A DNA stretch of 64,000 nucleotides. It comes from JAJPKK01 sp963807015 (GTDB taxonomy: Bacteria; Pseudomonadota; Alphaproteobacteria; Rhizobiales; Xanthobacteraceae). Positions 45,850 to 53,950 of this stretch are shown in pieces. The notes under the pieces are model-generated. The model had not been told where the DNA came from. It saw only the letters and a program-made list of their open reading frames with translations, and searched no databases. The first letter of the stretch is position 1. Each line of letters opens with the position of its first letter. The position numbers and the translations under genes were made by a program. Where the stretch lies: the NCBI GenBank assembly GCA_963807015.1, contig CAWEAS010000013.1, forward strand, positions 313,762-377,761, read 5' to 3'.

Positions 45850-47290
45850 GGGATCGCCCCATTCTCTGTTGAACTTCGCGAAGCGACACTGCTGTAAATG
45901 ACGTTAAGCGGCCTTCGCGGTTTGGGCAACGGCGCGGTCGTTTGTTTCCCTCTCGTAGTGAGCTGCGAGCGCGGCCCGCAATGCTGGAAGTTGCTTGTAT
46001 GCTTTCAGCCTGCGAAAGCCCTTCTTGGCCTCTTGCATGGCCGCAGCGGTCCAGCGCAGGGCCATTGAAGGCGAACTCCAGCGTTTCACGTTGCGGGTGA
46101 CGCGACGCACGGTGCCCATCATGTTTTCAATGATGTTGGTGCAGGCCAGCGAGCGGCGCAGTTCGGCCGGCAAACCGAGCCGGCTCACCGTGAGGATCTC
46201 ATCCAATCCCTCGAGGATGCTCTTCGAGACGCCGGGAGCATCGCGCTCCAAGCGCTGGGCAAGGTTGCGGATCAACTTCTCCGCCTTCGCTGCGTCGCTG
46301 AGTTCCCAGGCCTGGCGCAACACGCGTCGGACCGAGGCATGTAGAGCTGGCGATAGACGCTCCATGATATTTCGCGCCTTATGGATTTGACAGCGCTGGA
46401 TCGGCGTGTGGCGTCCGAAGCTGCGACGGATCGCCTTGGAGAGCGCTTTCGAGCCGTCGATGATGAATAGACGCGGTACTGCTGGATCGAGGCCGCGCTC
46501 GATCAGGTCGTCGATCAAAGCCTGCACCACAGCGCTGTGCTCGGTTGCACCCTCCATCAGCCCAAGCGGGTGCTTGACGCCCTCGCTATCGATCCCGAGC
46601 GCCGCCACCAGCACGAGATGCTCACTGATGTGGATGCCATCGATCTGCACCACCATGATGTCGAGCCCGGATAGATCCGCACCCATCCATTCCTTCATGC
46701 GCCCAGCCGACAACGCCACGAAGTGCCGCGAAGCCGCCGACTTCGACACGCCGGCCCCCGCCGGCGCTGGAACATCGCCCTCGGGAAGCCGCACCGCTCG
46801 GCGGAATTTCCGCGTCGAGACGTTGATCAGCATCAGGTTCATCGCCCACTTGCCCAGCCAGTCTTCGGCGACCGCGCGTTCCCAGCTGGGCAGCGTCAAC
46901 TCCTGACCCGCAAGGTCGCGCACGCGCGGCCGCTCAACTGCCACCTTGCCGGCGTGAAACCCAATCTTGCCTTTGGTTCGGCCCCAGCGGTGTCCTCGAC
47001 GTTCCTCGCTGCGGGCGTGGCGAGCCCCACAAGCTTTTTCAACGTCCGTTTTCATCATTGCCTCCAGCGCCTCGACGCCAGCGGCCAAGCAGAACCGATC
47101 AAAGCTTGCGGACACCTCGTCCCAAGCTTTGCCCACAGCCCCCGTGACCGTTGGAGGCACGGCGATCGATGTTGTGCTAACTCTCTTCATGGCGTTGCTT
47201 TCCTCTCGTGGAATCATCACCCCGAGCCTAATGGCTCAAGGCGAGCAACGCCGCTTCTCCTATTTCAACATTCGCCGGGGCAATTCCAAC
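45850..47290 (-). mobile_element. IS256-family insertion sequence
   Basis: One transposase gene between imperfect inverted repeats. The left end near 45870 reads TGTTGAACTTCGCGAAGCG; read inward, the right end gives TGTTGAAATAGGAGAAGCG, each followed by a TGCT block. GCCCC blocks just outside may belong to the repeats, so the exact borders and the target duplication are uncertain by about 15 bp. It lies directly before the small gene that precedes the integrase. Confidence 0.75.
45904..47190 (-). CDS. IS256-family transposase
   Basis: About 428 residues from the ATG at 47190. Mutator-type DDE domain: IMVVQIDGIHISEHLVL (first Asp), LFIIDGSKALSKAI (second Asp) with QRCQIHKARNI (C/H pair of the family) and the final Glu region CTNIIENMMGTVRRVTRNVK. 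Frame intact, so the element may be active. Confidence 0.93.
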   Translation of the reverse strand: MKRVSTTSIAVPPTVTGAVGKAWDEVSASFDRFCLAAGVEALEAMMKTDVEKACGARHARSEERRGHRWGRTKGKIGFHAGKVAVERPRVRDLAGQELTLPSWERAVAEDWLGKWAMNLMLINVSTRKFRRAVRLPEGDVPAPAGAGVSKSAASRHFVALSAGRMKEWMGADLSGLDIMVVQIDGIHISEHLVLVAALGIDSEGVKHPLGLMEGATEHSAVVQALIDDLIERGLDPAVPRLFIIDGSKALSKAIRRSFGRHTPIQRCQIHKARNIMERLSPALHASVRRVLRQAWELSDAAKAEKLIRNLAQRLERDAPGVSKSILEGLDEILTVSRLGLPAELRRSLACTNIIENMMGTVRRVTRNVKRWSSPSMALRWTAAAMQEAKKGFRRLKAYKQLPALRAALAAHYERETNDRAVAQTAKAA

Positions 47291-47291
47291 A

Positions 47292-47660
47292 ATGGCCCCT
47301 TCAAAAGAGCAGCAGAATGGCCTGGCGTTATTTCCGAACGAGGCGGAAGTCGCCCGCTTGGTGCTGGGTCGACGCGCCGCTGAGTGGCCCGGCAAAGCCG
47401 CTGTGCTTGAGCGCGAAGGATTGCCGAAGATCGATCCACTCATGGGCGGTCAATTCTGGCCTTCTGTCTTTCGCTGGTTTTGCGATCGATACGGGCTTGA
47501 CGCCCCGTCCTCGGACGGCCCCATGATGGGAAAGAGCCGCATCCGCATTGTCCCGTTTGCGCCCGACGGGATGGAGGATTTCGATGGCGAGAAAGCGCAA
47601 GCCGCTGGTGGTCAGCGGAGAGACCGTCGAACTCAACGCTCCGGGTTTGCAGCTCGTTGA
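47292..47660 (+). CDS. Small integrase-associated protein (possible DNA-binding accessory)
   Basis: 122 residues; the N-terminal two thirds (NEAEVARLVLGRRAAEWPGK, VLEREGLPKIDPLMGGQFWP) match a short helical protein often found immediately upstream of tyrosine integrases in Hyphomicrobiales, with the conserved REGLP-x-IDP-x-MGG turn. It overlaps the integrase start by about 75 bases in another frame. A recombination directionality or repressor role is plausible, not shown. The first codons abut the IS256 right end. Confidence 0.6.
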   Translation: MAPSKEQQNGLALFPNEAEVARLVLGRRAAEWPGKAAVLEREGLPKIDPLMGGQFWPSVFRWFCDRYGLDAPSSDGPMMGKSRIRIVPFAPDGMEDFDGEKAQAAGGQRRDRRTQRSGFAAR

Positions 47661-48891
47661 GCGGCGCGCCGGTTGTTTTGATCAATATTGGGTCGCCAAT
47701 CCCGACGCCCGCAGGCGCGGTTATGTGCCGCGCACCGTCAGACTGCATTACGATGTCTCGACGCCAACCGGGCGATCCGATCTGGAAAAGCGCTGCGCCG
47801 TCCTAACGGCTGAAATGCTGGCGTGGCTCGGCGATCCTGAGGGCCAGGGCAAGCCTATCTATGATGGCACCGTCACGGCGCTGATCCGTTGCTATCAGAC
47901 CGATGCAAAGTCGCCCTATCACGGTCTGAGAGGTAACACGCAGCGTGGTTACGACGATTGGTGTCGTACGCTCGAACGCGCGATTGGGAAGCGGCGCGTC
48001 GATCGCCTGAGCGGCCAAGACATACGCGACTGCTTTCTCGCCCTTCTCGAACCGGCCCAACCCGGCGGCGCGCCGAGGGTGAGGTTGGCGCAAGCCTGCG
48101 TCCGATCGATGATGAAGATACTGCTCAATTATGGCGCCGAGCTCGGCCTGCCAGGCTGCCTCGATCTCGTCCAGGTCCTCGAACGGATGACGCTCCGTGT
48201 CCCCAAGGAGGCGCGGATGGTGTGGAAAGCCAAGCGGCCGAGAAAGATCGCGATGTCCTATGATCATGCGGTCGCGATCGTGACGGAAGGCTTGGCCCGC
48301 AGGACCCGCCGCCATCGATCGGTTGCGCTCGGCGTTGCAGCGCAGTTCGAATTCACGTTGCGGCAGATAGATGTCATCGGCGAGTGGGAAAAGATCGATC
48401 GCGCACACGGACCAGCCGTGGGCGCGATCGTCAGCCATGGCCAGGTATGGCGGCCGGGATTGCGTTTTGAGGATTTTGCCGACGGCACGCTTGATCTGAC
48501 GACGTCGAAGACTTCGACCGCGGCTGTCTTCGACGTCACTGCCTATCCGCTGTTCCAGCGGGCTCTCGCGGCTGTCCCTGAGGCCGAGCGGCGCGGTCCC
48601 ATGGTGATCGATGAAGGGGGCACCCCGGTCCAGCGGCGCTATTACCAGGACCTCTATCGCGAGATTGCCGACGCAGCGAACGTGCCTTCTGAGGTTTGGA
48701 ACATGCGGGCTCGGCACGGTGGCGCGACCGAAGCGCGGCAAGCTGGCGTTGATCTCGCCGACATCGCCGAGCACGCTCAGCACAGCGACATCAACACGAC
48801 CCGCAAGCACTACATCATCCCATCGGTCGAGACATCCCGACGCGTGGCCCGCGCTCGCGTGGCGAGCCGTCAGACCAAGAACAGATCATGA
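47584..48891 (+). CDS. Tyrosine-family site-specific integrase
   Basis: About 435 residues from the ATG at 47584, which has GGAGG eight bases upstream. N-terminal SAM-like region (SPYHGLRGNTQRGYDDWCRT), then a divergent catalytic domain: EFTLRQIDVIGEW (first Arg), WNMRARHGGATEARQAG (second Arg/His region), HAQHSDINTTRKHYII with the probable nucleophilic Tyr. It ends 57 bp from the 3' end of tRNA-His and reads toward it, the standard position for a tRNA-targeting integrase. It is intact, unlike the integrase piece at 26.8-27.4 kb. Confidence 0.88.
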   Translation: MARKRKPLVVSGETVELNAPGLQLVERRAGCFDQYWVANPDARRRGYVPRTVRLHYDVSTPTGRSDLEKRCAVLTAEMLAWLGDPEGQGKPIYDGTVTALIRCYQTDAKSPYHGLRGNTQRGYDDWCRTLERAIGKRRVDRLSGQDIRDCFLALLEPAQPGGAPRVRLAQACVRSMMKILLNYGAELGLPGCLDLVQVLERMTLRVPKEARMVWKAKRPRKIAMSYDHAVAIVTEGLARRTRRHRSVALGVAAQFEFTLRQIDVIGEWEKIDRAHGPAVGAIVSHGQVWRPGLRFEDFADGTLDLTTSKTSTAAVFDVTAYPLFQRALAAVPEAERRGPMVIDEGGTPVQRRYYQDLYREIADAANVPSEVWNMRARHGGATEARQAGVDLADIAEHAQHSDINTTRKHYIIPSVETSRRVARARVASRQTKNRS

Positions 48892-48947
48892 AAGCGGGAT
48901 TCCAAACGGAATTCCAAACGGATTTCAAACAGAATGACCTAAGTGGT

Positions 48948-49024
48948 TGGTACAGCTGGGGGGAGTTGAACCACCGACCTCCTGATCCACAGTCAGGCGC
49001 TCTAACCAACTGAGCTACAGCTGC
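48948..49024 (-). tRNA. tRNA-His (GTG)
   Basis: 77 bases including encoded CCA. All arms fold: acceptor 1-7 GCAGCTG with 66-72, D stem GCTC/GAGC, anticodon stem CCTGA/TCAGG with loop CTGTGGA (anticodon GTG, His). Position 72 is U opposite G1, position 73 is A, and the base before G1 is T, so there is no encoded G-1; this is the alternative alphaproteobacterial tRNA-His type. The T stem has one U51-C63 mismatch. The 47 bases from the CCA end to position 30 are identical to 21496-21542, so the 3' part of the gene is supplied by the integrated element. Confidence 0.95.
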
Positions 49025-49673
49025 ATGGCGTCGCCGAAACTAGGAGCAAGCCCGCTCTTTGGCAAGCGCGGCGAAGGGCTACTCTGCTCTTTGGGCCGAC
49101 GTGGTGCGCGGCAAATTTCGGATCCGCTGCGCGGACTTCGCGGGCGTCGGCCGTTGGCAGGCGGGTCGCAGAGCGGGTCCGAGGTCGCGCGGCGAAGTCT
49201 GTTGTCTTAATAGGAATATAATGATATAAAGAGGCCTCTTCCTATTGGATGAGAGGGAGGCGAATGTCATGCCTGCTGAACACGCGCAAACTCTGAGCCT
49301 CGTTCGAGCCTTCCCTGGTCCCGTCTGTCCGTTCGCTGTTCGGCGGGGCAGGGAAGCGGCGGCAGGTCTTTGATGCGGTTTGGTAAATCGGCACGGGGTT
49401 CGCCCGGGAGGGCCAAAAAATGGATTTTCCCTGTTATTTTCCCTGTTCTCAGGGAAAACGGCGCCGCCGCAGAAGCGAGGTTTTGGCAAAGAGCAAAGCT
49501 ATTGCAATGAGTTAGCGGCCGCGCGGAGCAATGTCATCATCAGCAGGGCCAAGCTTCGCCAAGTCGGGTCCTGCTATCCGCATTTGCCCAGCGCCTCTTC
49601 TCGAAGAGGCCCGGTCTGGCGGTTGTTGGCTGAAGGATAACGCCATTGCTCTACTGGAAGCTGAGCAACAAAA
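49025..49673. other. Non-coding interval right of tRNA-His
   Basis: About 650 bp with open frames on both strands but no recognisable product. It includes an A/T-rich patch near 49205-49245 that could be a promoter, possibly for the tRNA or an unidentified small transcript. Confidence 0.4.
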
Positions 49674-49697
49674 AAGCCCAGGTCGGAACCCGGGCTT
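49674..49697 (-). terminator. Terminator downstream of the phasin gene
   Basis: On the minus strand AAGCCC/GGGCTT arms form a hairpin followed by a six-T run. It lies 150 bp beyond the phasin stop codon. Confidence 0.7.
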
Positions 49698-49847
49698 GAA
49701 GGACTCAAAACGCGACACGACACTTAACAGCTACGCAAGCAACAACGCTACTCGGGTAACGTCCACTATTCGGGCTTTACCGCCGCGTCACGTTGCACTC
49801 GCAATGTTACAGGCGCTTGACGCCCTGATCAGGCCGTCATGCCTCGC

Positions 49848-50318
49848 TCAGGCCGCCTTCTTGACCATCCCACTCAGCTTGTCCTTCATCGGCTCGACCG
49901 TCTCGGTCGCGACCTTCTGGGCAAGCGTCGCCAGCTCCTTGGCCTGCGCGCTCATCTGCTCGATCTGCTTGCGGGTATGAGAGGTCGAGATCTCGACGAT
50001 CTGAGCCAAGGTCCGTGCACCCAACAGCTCGGCCGCAAGATCGAACGCCGCATTGCTGTTTGCACGTGCCATCTCGACGACCTTGAGACCGTAGTCTGCC
50101 GCGCCCTTCGAGGCGGTGGCGTAAGTGGTCTCCAACACGCCGGTCGCCTCCTCGGCGGCCGACTTCATCCGCGCGTAGGAGTCCTTGGCCTGGGTGATTC
50201 CCTTCTCCGCGAATTCACGGAAGGCCGACGTCGCCTGCGCGGCCGCCGCCTCGAACTTTGGCATGTCGACCATGGGAAATTCTGGAAGTTTGACAACTGA
50301 AGGGGTGGTATCTTGCAT
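49848..50318 (-). CDS. Phasin-family protein
   Basis: About 156 residues from the ATG at 50318 (GAGGT upstream). Predicted to be helical throughout with the phasin pattern: FREFAEKGITQAKDSYARMK, then AAEEATGVLETTYATASKGA, ANSNAAFDLAAELLGARTLA and an Ala/Lys-rich C-terminus ending VKKAA. Phasins coat polyhydroxyalkanoate granules in the cytoplasm. The open frame extends to 50384, but those residues are not family-like. It sits downstream of a second phasin on the same strand. Confidence 0.88.
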   Translation of the reverse strand: MQDTTPSVVKLPEFPMVDMPKFEAAAAQATSAFREFAEKGITQAKDSYARMKSAAEEATGVLETTYATASKGAADYGLKVVEMARANSNAAFDLAAELLGARTLAQIVEISTSHTRKQIEQMSAQAKELATLAQKVATETVEPMKDKLSGMVKKAA

Positions 50319-50461
50319 GGGGACCTCACTACTGCCTACTGGCGGAACGAAAACGCACGCGCCGGCATCGCCGCCGCCGGTCAACTCCAGCGCGCATGAA
50401 GCTCATCGGAACCGGTGCGTGAGCACTGGCCAAGACGGTTATTCATATAGCACGGACTTAA

Positions 50462-50490
50462 TGCACCGCAATATAAAATATTGCGATGCA
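50462..50490. promoter_or_regulatory. Dyad upstream of the phasin gene
   Basis: CGCAATAT and ATATTGCG flank AAA (50467-50485), and with one mismatch the arms extend to TGCA ends (50462-50490). TGCA-containing dyads upstream of phasin genes are bound by PhaR-type repressors in related bacteria, so a PhaR operator is a reasonable guess. Confidence 0.4.
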
Positions 50491-50568
50491 AAAATTATTT
50501 CGGCGGGGTAAAATTTAAGATTTTGCCGATCGCGCTTTACCGGGCGCCGGGCAGAAAAAAACAACTAA

Positions 50569-50952
50569 TTACGACTTCGGCGGCGGCGATTTCATGGTCA
50601 TGCGAGTGGCCTGTTCGCCGAGATCCTTCGCCTGCGCAGTAAGTTCTTTCATCTGAGTCTGGAGGAACTCGGTCTGAAGACGCATAAACTCTTGCGGGTC
50701 CTTCGCACGAACCAGCTTTTCAGCGAAAGCGAACGCATTGGCAACGTTGCGTTCGGCGTAGCCTAAAGCCTTTTCGCTCATGTCCTTGGCGCCAGCCTGG
50801 GCGGCTTTGGCGTGACCCTCAAACTGCGCCATTGCGTCCTGAGCCGCCGACATGAAGCTGTTGAAGGCGACTCGCGCCTGCTCGACGCTCTTCTCCACCA
50901 TCGCACGCATTTCGGCAGGGACTTCGAAGTGGCGCATCGCGTCCTTATCCAT
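50569..50952 (-). CDS. Phasin-family protein (second copy)
   Basis: About 127 residues from the ATG at 50952, which has AGGAGAGG upstream. Phasin pattern: VEKSVEQARVAFNSFMSAAQ, AKAAQAGAKDMSEKALGYAE, NAFAFAEKLVRAKDPQEFMR, LQTEFLQTQMKELTAQAKDL. It differs clearly in sequence from the downstream phasin, so the two are paralogues and not a recent duplication. A TGCA-type dyad (GCTGCA at 51003-51008, TGCAGC at 51020-51025) lies upstream. Confidence 0.88.
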   Translation of the reverse strand: MDKDAMRHFEVPAEMRAMVEKSVEQARVAFNSFMSAAQDAMAQFEGHAKAAQAGAKDMSEKALGYAERNVANAFAFAEKLVRAKDPQEFMRLQTEFLQTQMKELTAQAKDLGEQATRMTMKSPPPKS

Positions 50953-51241
50953 GGGGTTTCCTCTCCTGAACGGGATTGCGCAAGCGTGTGCTGCGTTCGA
51001 TCGCTGCACTTTCGCCAATTGCAGCCTTTTGTCGTCGGACCAAAAGGCTAGCGCGATTTCAATGCTCGACGCAAAGGCTTTGGTTAATGCCAGAACCGGT
51101 CGCAGAGTTCAATTCAACAGGATTAACGTTAGCCTGCAATCGGCGTTCGCCAGGGTCCGCCTGACGTGGACGCAGCGGAAGCAGCGCATTATACGGCATT
51201 GTTAAGAATTTATTGCCGCCGCCGCGAGCAATTCCCCGGCG

Positions 51242-53905
51242 ATGGCGTGGGGCTTGATGGACGAAACGATCGCGACGCAGGCAGCCAGACCAGCATGCTC
51301 GTTGATCGAACGGCTGCGCCGGCTCGACCTCGATGACCACGATGCAATCGCGGCTGTCCGGCCCGATGGCACAATCCTGTTTGCGACGCGTGAAGCGACG
51401 CGCCAACTCGCCGGGGCCGCCAACGTCGGCATTGTCCTAAACGCTGATCTGTGCACGGCCGCCGCTATGAGCGGCGCCGCTGAGGGGCCAACCAGGATCG
51501 GCCCCGCCAGCCTCAGTCGCATCAGCGATGGCGCCGAAACCGCACTTCTCATGTGTTTCGGCGACCCGGCCGACGATAGACCGCCAACCCGTGATTTTGT
51601 GGACACCATCCTCCAATCGCTCGTTGTCCGCGCTCCAAGCGATCAAGCAACGGCCATTCCGGACGCGTCTGTCGAAGCGTCTGCGGCACCCGCGGCTACG
51701 GTTGCAGAGACTGCAGCGCCCGAGCTGGAAACAGCATCAGCCGAGGCCGGGGAAATAGAGACAACGAGAGAACCGCCATCGGAACAGCCCGCGCCACAAC
51801 CCCGCCACCCGCTGCGCTTCATCTGGCAAATGGACGCGGACGGTCGCTTCACGCTCGGTTCGGATGAATTCACCGAGATCATCGGCTCCGGGATGTCGAT
51901 TGCGCTCGGGCGCCCCTGGCGCGAAATCAACGCCGAACTTTCCCTCGATCCGGCCGGGCGGATTGCGCGCGCGATTGCGACGCGCGACACCTGGAGCAAC
52001 ATCGTCATCTCTTGGCCGGTCGAAGGGACACCGGAACGGCTCGATGTCGAGCTTGCCGGCCTGCCGGTGTTTGACCGCAATCGCAGCTTTCTCGGTTATC
52101 GCGGCTTCGGCGTGTGCAGAGACCTCGATCGTATCGAGCGCGTGCGAAAGATGCGGTCCCTCGCGATGTTCGCTACGCCAGAAGCGCCGACCTACACCCC
52201 TCCTGTTGACGAGCCCGCGGTCCCCGTTCGCGAAGCCGAGAACGTGGTGCCGTTCCCGGGCGTTGCGGCGAGCGTTGATGCCACCTCGGATGGAAAGCAG
52301 CCTGCGCTCAGTCCGGGCGAACACAACGCCTTCCGCGAACTGTCCCGTCAATTGGCGGCCCGGCTGCAGCTCAGCGAGCCGGTGCGGGATCGCGGGGCGA
52401 TCGCTGCGCCGATCGCCGAACCGAAGCGCTATCCGCAGCCCGACCGGCAAACGCACATGGTCAACGACCATACGCTTCTCGATCGGCTGCCAATCGGCAT
52501 CCTCGTCTACCGATACGATGAACTCGTCTTCGCCAATCGCTCTTTCCTGACCGCGACCGGCTACGCGGATATTAAGGCGCTGGCGGCCGCGGGCGGCCTC
52601 GACGCCTTGTTCGTCGACACGGCGATCGCCGTGCTGACCGAAGGCCGAGCCGAAGGCCGGCATCTCCTGATCGCGACCCGATCGGGTAGCCACCTGCCGG
52701 TCGATGGCCGGCTGCATGCGATTAGCTGGAACGGCGAGCCGGCATTCGCGGTCGTATTGGCGAACACCGACGCCGACGAGGCGGCGTATGAGGCGGCCCT
52801 TAGCCGCGCCGAAGGTGAGTTGCGCGACATGCGTCGCATCCTCGATGCGGCGACCGATGCGGTCATGGTCATCGACTGCAACGGATGCATCCTGTCGACC
52901 AATCGCGGCGGCGAAATGCTGTTCGACCGAACCCGACGCGAACTCGAAGGGACAGAATTCGCGAACTTGTTGGCGCCGCAAAGCCGTCTGCTGCTTGCTG
53001 ATGCACTGAATGCCGCAAAGCGCGATCCCGGGCGTGCTGCCGTCACGGTCGTGGCATTGAGGTGCAACGGCTCCGAAGTGCCGGTCAGCGTCGCCATCCG
53101 ACGCGTCGGCGAAGACAATGACCAGCTCGCAATCGCCCTCCGATCGATTGCGACCTCCGCCGCAGGCGAGCTGCCGAGCCAGACTGCCAGCGACAAACTC
53201 ATGGCTCTCGCGAAGCTGAGCCATGACGCGCGCACGCCGCTCAACTCGATCCTTGGCTTCTGCAACATCATGCTTGCGGAACGGTTCGGAGCGATCGGCA
53301 ATGAGCGCTACCGTTCCTACGTGGACCATATCCGCCTCGCCGGAACCCATTTGTTGGCGCTCATCACCGACGCGGCCGATCTTGCCCGAATCGAAGCCGG
53401 CACTTTCGATCTTTCGCCGTCCGCGGTGAACCTGAACGAGGTCGTCAGCGAAAGTGTCTTGGAGATGCAGCCGCAGGCCAACGAGGCTCGGGTGATCATG
53501 CGCGTCTCGCTTGCGCCGGCCGCGGGCCGCGTGCTCGCCGACCTCGGGGCGGTGCGCCAGATTGTGAGCAACCTCCTTGGCAGTGCGCTTCGAAACTCGC
53601 GGCCGGGCGCGCAGGTCATCGTTTCAACCGGCGCAACGCCGACACGAGATGTCGTCCTGCGGCTGCGCGACAACGGGGGCGGCATCACCGAGACCGCGAT
53701 CGCAGCGGCACTGGACGCCAACGGCCCGCAAGCCACAACACCGCCGTGGTCCGCCGCCGGGCAAACCCTGCCGCTGACCCGCGCACTCGCGGAAGCAAAT
53801 CAGGCTCGCCTCAGGATCACCAGCAAACCGAAGGAGGGTACGCTCTTCGAGGTGATTTTCACGGCAAAGGCTGAGCGCGGCGACTGGATCTCCGGCCACT
53901 CGTAG
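51242..53905 (+). CDS. PAS-domain sensor histidine kinase (PdhS-like), degenerate ATP site
   Basis: 887 residues. Long N-terminal region with PAS-like segments (about 180-300, 400-520 and 535-650; for example LLDRLPIGILVYRYDELVFA and ILDAATDAVMVIDCNGCILS), then a HisKA dimerisation helix LSHDARTPLNSILGFCNIML with H661, and an ATPase-like domain. The order resembles PdhS/PleC-type cell-cycle kinases of Hyphomicrobiales. The N box reads NLLGSALRNSRPG, so the usual second Asn and downstream Lys are replaced, while DNGGGI (G1) remains. Divergent from the phasin genes. It could act as phosphatase or pseudokinase. Confidence 0.75.
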   Translation: MAWGLMDETIATQAARPACSLIERLRRLDLDDHDAIAAVRPDGTILFATREATRQLAGAANVGIVLNADLCTAAAMSGAAEGPTRIGPASLSRISDGAETALLMCFGDPADDRPPTRDFVDTILQSLVVRAPSDQATAIPDASVEASAAPAATVAETAAPELETASAEAGEIETTREPPSEQPAPQPRHPLRFIWQMDADGRFTLGSDEFTEIIGSGMSIALGRPWREINAELSLDPAGRIARAIATRDTWSNIVISWPVEGTPERLDVELAGLPVFDRNRSFLGYRGFGVCRDLDRIERVRKMRSLAMFATPEAPTYTPPVDEPAVPVREAENVVPFPGVAASVDATSDGKQPALSPGEHNAFRELSRQLAARLQLSEPVRDRGAIAAPIAEPKRYPQPDRQTHMVNDHTLLDRLPIGILVYRYDELVFANRSFLTATGYADIKALAAAGGLDALFVDTAIAVLTEGRAEGRHLLIATRSGSHLPVDGRLHAISWNGEPAFAVVLANTDADEAAYEAALSRAEGELRDMRRILDAATDAVMVIDCNGCILSTNRGGEMLFDRTRRELEGTEFANLLAPQSRLLLADALNAAKRDPGRAAVTVVALRCNGSEVPVSVAIRRVGEDNDQLAIALRSIATSAAGELPSQTASDKLMALAKLSHDARTPLNSILGFCNIMLAERFGAIGNERYRSYVDHIRLAGTHLLALITDAADLARIEAGTFDLSPSAVNLNEVVSESVLEMQPQANEARVIMRVSLAPAAGRVLADLGAVRQIVSNLLGSALRNSRPGAQVIVSTGATPTRDVVLRLRDNGGGITETAIAAALDANGPQATTPPWSAAGQTLPLTRALAEANQARLRITSKPKEGTLFEVIFTAKAERGDWISGHS

Positions 53906-53914
53906 CATCACATA

Positions 53915-53944
53915 TCCGGCGCTTGCCTTGCAATTGGCGCCGGA
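53915..53944. terminator. Terminator between convergent genes
   Basis: Arms TCCGGCGC and GCGCCGGA with a 14-base loop, followed by GCTTTCC on the plus strand. It separates the histidine kinase from the convergent membrane gene. Confidence 0.6.
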
Positions 53945-53950
53945 GCTTTC

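Noticed and set aside
49079..49489. 136-codon minus-strand frame right of tRNA-His
   Set aside because: Arg/Pro-rich low-complexity product with no motif or ribosome site; typical antisense open frame in high-GC DNA.
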